Positions 6,643 through 9,013 of a DNA stretch of 9,013 nt are shown here, piece after piece. The stretch lies in NCBI GenBank assembly GCA_003539755.1, contig DPOH01000105.1, positions 1 through 9,013 of the forward strand. Direction: 5' to 3'. The stretch is from Clostridium sp. (lineage in GTDB: Bacteria > Bacillota > Clostridia > Clostridiales > Clostridiaceae). The notes beneath the pieces are model-generated. The model ran no database searches. It saw only the letters and a program-made list of their open reading frames with translations, and had not been told where the DNA came from. The position numbers were made by a program, and so were the translations under genes. Every line of letters starts with the position of its first letter. Position 1 is the stretch's first letter.

Positions 6643-8469
6643 TTATTCTACTGTTACACTCTTAGCTAAGTTTCTTGGCTTATCTATATCGCATCCTCTA
6701 TCTTTAGCAATGTAATATGATAATAATTGAAGAACTACAACGCTTAATACTGGTGCAAACATATCTAATGTTCTTGGAATATAGATTATATCATCTAAAA
6801 CTTCTTCCATTCCTTGAGTTCCTTCATAACAGATACCTATTACTTTAGCTCCTCTTGCTTTAATTTCAACAATATTACTTACCATCTTTTCTTTTAAAGC
6901 TTCTTGAGTTAATAAAGTTATAACCTTAGTACCATCTTCTATTAATGCTATAGGACCATGTTTTAATTCTCCTCCAGCATATGCTTCTGAGTGAATGTAA
7001 GATATTTCTTTAAGTTTAAGTGATCCTTCTAATGCTACTGCATAGTCTAATCCTCTTCCTAAATAGAACATATCTTGTTCTTTATATATCTTTTCTGCTA
7101 TTGCTTTTACTTTATCTTTATCTTCTAAAACTAGTTCTACCTTTCCTGGTAAATCTAATAATTCTTCTTTTAATTTATCTAATCTATCGCTCTTTAATCT
7201 TCCTAAAATTTTAGCAAATGTCATACCAATCATATACATTCCTATAACTTGAGTTGTATATGCTTTAGTAGAAGCAACTGATATTTCTGGACCTGCTAAT
7301 GTATATAATACATGGTCTGCTTCTCTTGAAACTGAGCTTCCAACAACATTTGTTAAAGCAATTATTGTAGCTCCTATTGTCTTACAGTTTCTAAGTGCTG
7401 CTAATGTATCTGCTGTTTCACCTGATTGGCTTACAACGATAACTAAAGATTTTTCTGTTACAAGTGGATTTCTGTATCTGAATTCAGATGCTATATCAAC
7501 TTCTACTGGAATTTTTGCAAGTGATTCAATTACAGTTTTTCCAACAAGACCTGCATGGTATGCAGTACCACAAGCTACTATAAATACTCTATCAGTATTT
7601 TCTAAGTCTTCTTTAGTAATCTTTAAATCATCTAAAATCATGCTCTTTTCCATTGAAATTCTTCCAGCCATAGTATCTCTTATAGCTGTTGGTTGTTCAT
7701 GGATTTCTTTTAACATGAAATCTTCAAATCCGCCTTTTTCAGCTGCATCTTCACTCCAAGTTACATGATAAACATCCTTTGATATTTCTTCACCATCAGT
7801 ATTGTAAAGCTTAACTCCATCTTTCTTAAGAACTGCAATTTCATGATCTTCTAAAAGATACACATCTCTTGTATAGCTTAATACTGCTGGAATATCTGAT
7901 GCTATAAATGTTTCATCTTTTCCTAATCCAACTATTAATGGACATTCTTTTCTTACTGCTATTAATTTATCTGGTTCGTCTTTACAAACAACTCCTAAAG
8001 CATAGCTTCCTTCAAGCTTTTTAAGTGCTTTAGTTACAGCTTCAAATAAATCTCCTTCATAGTAGTAGTCAATTAAGTTAGGAATTACTTCTGTATCTGT
8101 TTCTGATTTGAAAGTATATCCTTCACCTTTTAACCAGTTTCTAAGTGGTAAATAATTTTCGATTATACCATTTTGAACTACAGCAATAGTTTCTTTACTG
8201 TTTAAGTGTGGATGTGAATTCACATCTGATGGAGCTCCATGAGTAGCCCATCTTGTATGACCAATCCCCATAGTTCCTTCAACTGGATTTTCCTTTATAT
8301 TTTCAGCTAAATTAGCTAATCTTCCTTTAAATTTTCTTACTTCAATTTGTCCATCATTAACGACAGCAACTCCTGCAGAGTCGTATCCTCTATATTCTAA
8401 TTTTGATAATCCATTAATTAAAAATGATGTTGCTCTTCCGCTTCCTAAATATCCAACTATTCCGCACAT
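6643..8469 (-). CDS. glmS: Glutamine--fructose-6-phosphate aminotransferase (isomerising)
   Basis: This cytoplasmic enzyme makes glucosamine-6-phosphate from fructose-6-phosphate and glutamine, the first committed step to UDP-GlcNAc and peptidoglycan. With the start at 8469 it is 608 residues, the normal family length. The glutaminase half has the N-terminal nucleophile Cys2 (MCGIVGY), RGYDSAG (27-33), HTRWATHG (71-78), NGIIENY (100-106) and ETD (123-125). Two sugar-isomerase (SIS) domains follow: CGTAYHAG (300-307) and SQSGET (347-352), then about 458-598 with ELKHGP (501-506, His504) and the C-terminal LAKSVTVE with Lys603. An ATG at 8490 would add seven residues, but the nucleophilic Cys must follow the initiator Met, and the 8490 ATG lies at the edge of the ribosome site (AGGAAGGA, 8480-8487). 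A glmS ribozyme lies in the leader, so product feedback at the mRNA level is expected. Confidence 0.97.
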   Translation of the reverse strand: MCGIVGYLGSGRATSFLINGLSKLEYRGYDSAGVAVVNDGQIEVRKFKGRLANLAENIKENPVEGTMGIGHTRWATHGAPSDVNSHPHLNSKETIAVVQNGIIENYLPLRNWLKGEGYTFKSETDTEVIPNLIDYYYEGDLFEAVTKALKKLEGSYALGVVCKDEPDKLIAVRKECPLIVGLGKDETFIASDIPAVLSYTRDVYLLEDHEIAVLKKDGVKLYNTDGEEISKDVYHVTWSEDAAEKGGFEDFMLKEIHEQPTAIRDTMAGRISMEKSMILDDLKITKEDLENTDRVFIVACGTAYHAGLVGKTVIESLAKIPVEVDIASEFRYRNPLVTEKSLVIVVSQSGETADTLAALRNCKTIGATIIALTNVVGSSVSREADHVLYTLAGPEISVASTKAYTTQVIGMYMIGMTFAKILGRLKSDRLDKLKEELLDLPGKVELVLEDKDKVKAIAEKIYKEQDMFYLGRGLDYAVALEGSLKLKEISYIHSEAYAGGELKHGPIALIEDGTKVITLLTQEALKEKMVSNIVEIKARGAKVIGICYEGTQGMEEVLDDIIYIPRTLDMFAPVLSVVVLQLLSYYIAKDRGCDIDKPRNLAKSVTVE

Positions 8470-8479
8470 ATTACAATCT

Positions 8480-8487
8480 TCCTTCCT
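8480..8487 (-). promoter_or_regulatory. Ribosome binding site deciding the glmS start
   Basis: AGGAAGGA on the - strand is 10 nt before the ATG at 8469 and almost touches the competing ATG at 8490. This makes 8469 the usable start, in agreement with the required Met-Cys N-terminus. Confidence 0.75.
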
Positions 8488-8496
8488 CATTTAACG

Positions 8497-8606
8497 CTTG
8501 CATACATTCCCAAGAATAAAGCTATATCTTAAATCTAAAAATATCTATTCATAAAACGAATTATTCTTAATCATTTAGATATTTATTCTAGTTATTCTTA
8601 TGCAAG
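8497..8606 (-). repeat. Long-range inverted repeat in the glmS leader
   Basis: On the - strand CTTGCATAAGAATAA (complement of 8592-8606) can pair with TTATTCT (8513-8519) plus TATGCAAG (8497-8504). The result is 15 bp interrupted only by an 8-nt bulge (8505-8512). The enclosed ~70 nt contain further complementary pieces (AAATATCTA with TAGATATTT). The stem ends about 10 nt from the glmS ribosome site, so it could affect translation or RNA stability. A function is inferred only. Confidence 0.5.
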
Positions 8607-8702
8607 TATTTTTCATTATAATTTAAATTTTATCTAAGTTTAAATTCCTTATACTAGCTATCATACAAATATATACGCATTAATGTGCTACATATATATT
8701 TC

Positions 8703-8730
8703 TAAAAAAGGGTACAATAATCCTAGTACC
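8703..8730 (-). terminator. Terminator-like hairpin downstream of the glmS ribozyme
   Basis: On the - strand GGTAC (8726-8730) and GTACC (8711-8715) form a 5-bp stem with a 10-nt loop, followed by CTTTTTT. The stem is short, so it would be a weak terminator. It is placed inside the leader, 240 bp before glmS, where a terminator makes sense only as an attenuator. The 3' arm can alternatively pair with a ribozyme segment at 8772-8782. Confidence 0.4.
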
Positions 8731-8767
8731 TCAAAAAAGACTTAAACTTTAGAAGGTTTTAACACCA

Positions 8768-8926
8768 GACTGGATTTGTACCTTAAATCACTTTAAAGTT
8801 TTGCCAGCCGTTAACGGTAGTGCTATACCGTGGGGCACCCGCCGAAGTTTCGATAACTCCCCAACCTCGTCAACTTAAGTGAGCCTCCAAATCTTTGATT
8901 TGGCTAAGGCGAACTTACTCAGCGAA
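8768..8926 (-). ncRNA. glmS: glmS ribozyme (glucosamine-6-phosphate-activated), 5' end atypical or displaced
   Basis: The - strand matches the glmS ribozyme body: GUUGACGAGG (8865-8874), GUUAUCGA, UCGGCGGGUGCCCC and ACCGUUA in order. Helices visible: P3 (UGGGG with CCCCA), P3.1 (ACGGUA with UACCGU), P4 (GGCUGG with CCAGUC, ending 8768) and P4.1 (ACUUUAAA, GUGA loop, UUUAAGGU). The family self-cleaves when glucosamine-6-phosphate binds, exposing glmS mRNA to decay. The 5' strand normally reads A/GCGCC. In the window the only nearby match is UUCGCU (about 8921-8926) or UUCGCC, with U where the conserved G1 belongs. The P1 region is a palindromic repeat. The true 5' strand may therefore lie outside the window, or this copy is a variant; the 5' coordinate is a guess. 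Confidence 0.85.
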
Positions 8927-8937
8927 CGTATGTGAGT
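8876..8937. repeat. Palindromic repeat at the ribozyme P1 position
   Basis: There are two adjacent hairpins. The first (8876-8917) has the perfect core CCAAATC-TTT-GATTTGG (8887-8903), extended by AGCCT/AGGC-type pairing and an outer TAAGT/ACTTA. The second has ACTCA (8917-8921) pairing with TGAGT (8933-8937). The GC content and compact symmetry differ from the neighbouring leader DNA. The core recurs near the right edge, so this looks like an interspersed REP/MITE-like element rather than native ribozyme sequence. Confidence 0.6.
8888..8909 (+). repeat. 22-bp direct repeat, copy 1
   Basis: The 22 bases starting CAAATCTTTG and ending GGCTAAGG are identical to 8992-9013, 104 bp further on. 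This copy is inside the palindrome at the ribozyme P1. Confidence 0.85.
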
Positions 8938-8991
8938 CGAGTTTCCTTTTAAAAACATTTCAATCACTTACATTCTCTAGCTTGTTCCTTT

Positions 8992-9013
8992 CAAATCTTT
9001 GATTTGGCTAAGG
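8992..9013 (+). repeat. 22-bp direct repeat, copy 2, cut by the window edge
   Basis: This is identical to 8888-8909 and may extend beyond the window. To its left the context differs (CCTTT here, GCCTC in copy 1), so the identity ends at 8992. The 54 bases 8938-8991 between the copies show no gene and no clear promoter. Confidence 0.85.

Noticed and set aside
7020..7214. 64-codon leucine-rich + strand frame opposite glmS
   Set aside because: It is an antisense shadow of glmS; the composition reflects the complement of Lys/Glu-rich codons.
8470..8490. ATG at 8490 giving glmS seven extra N-terminal residues
   Set aside because: The enzyme needs Cys directly after the initiator Met, and the ribosome site AGGAAGGA lies between this ATG and the one at 8469, so 8469 is the start.
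8495..8506. cre-like TGCAAGCG near the glmS ribosome site, sharing GCAAGCGTT with the glgP palindrome
   Set aside because: It lacks inverted symmetry and has about three mismatches to the cre pattern; the bases are better explained as one arm of the long-range stem.
8615..8620. TATAAT on the - strand in the glmS leader as an internal promoter
   Set aside because: There is no acceptable -35 at 16-18 bp; such hexamers are frequent by chance in this AT-rich DNA.
8740..9013. Considered a T-box, CRISPR repeat array or tRNA because of the GC-rich structured block
   Set aside because: The block matches the glmS ribozyme core; two repeat copies at 104-bp distance do not make an array, and there is no cloverleaf or T-box motif.

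Overview
The window reads as chromosomal DNA of a low-GC Firmicute, most likely a saccharolytic Clostridium (C. butyricum/C. beijerinckii-like). The grounds are very AT-rich intergenic DNA, A/T-ending codons, strong AGGAGG-type ribosome sites, a glmS ribozyme upstream of glmS, and a SARP-type response regulator paired with a seven-membrane-segment LytS-like kinase. The species is inference; nothing here proves it.

Layout, left to right: (1) an orphan AraC-family regulator on + (161-832), ending in a strong hairpin terminator; (2) convergent to it, glycogen/maltodextrin phosphorylase glgP on - (950-3208); (3) a 528-bp gap (3209-3736) with the glgP control region (perfect palindrome at 3280-3291), an extremely AT-rich stretch, and a probable small RNA unit on - (about 3664 to 3504) with its own promoter and terminator; (4) a two-component operon on -: histidine kinase (4564-6387) then response regulator (3737-4567), with ATGA stop/start overlap; (5) glmS on - (6643-8469) with a clear terminator; (6) a long glmS leader (8470 to beyond the right edge) holding a long-range inverted repeat, a terminator-like hairpin, a glmS ribozyme body and a 22-bp direct repeat around a palindromic hairpin.

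Two places deserve attention. First, just downstream of the SARP response regulator gene, two identical TTGTTGT heptamers lie 11 bp apart, and the nearer one is exactly 8 bp from a TATTAT -10 box. This is the geometry described for Streptomyces SARP activator sites. The promoter points into a gene-free stretch of about 160 nt ending in a good intrinsic terminator, so kinase, regulator and a regulator-activated small RNA may form one module. Second, the glmS ribozyme has clear P3, P3.1, P4 and P4.1 helices and the conserved core, but no recognisable AGCGCC cleavage-site strand in this window. At that place lies a palindromic repeat whose 22-bp core recurs 104 bp upstream, suggesting a repeat has expanded P1 or replaced the ribozyme 5' end. 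Downstream, a segment shared by P4/P4.1 can pair with a terminator-like hairpin, hinting at an additional attenuation layer.

Functionally, glgP releases glucose-1-phosphate from storage glucan and glmS draws fructose-6-phosphate into amino sugars for the cell wall. The kinase/regulator pair between them has no identifiable ligand. Nothing in the sequence links all the genes into one pathway.
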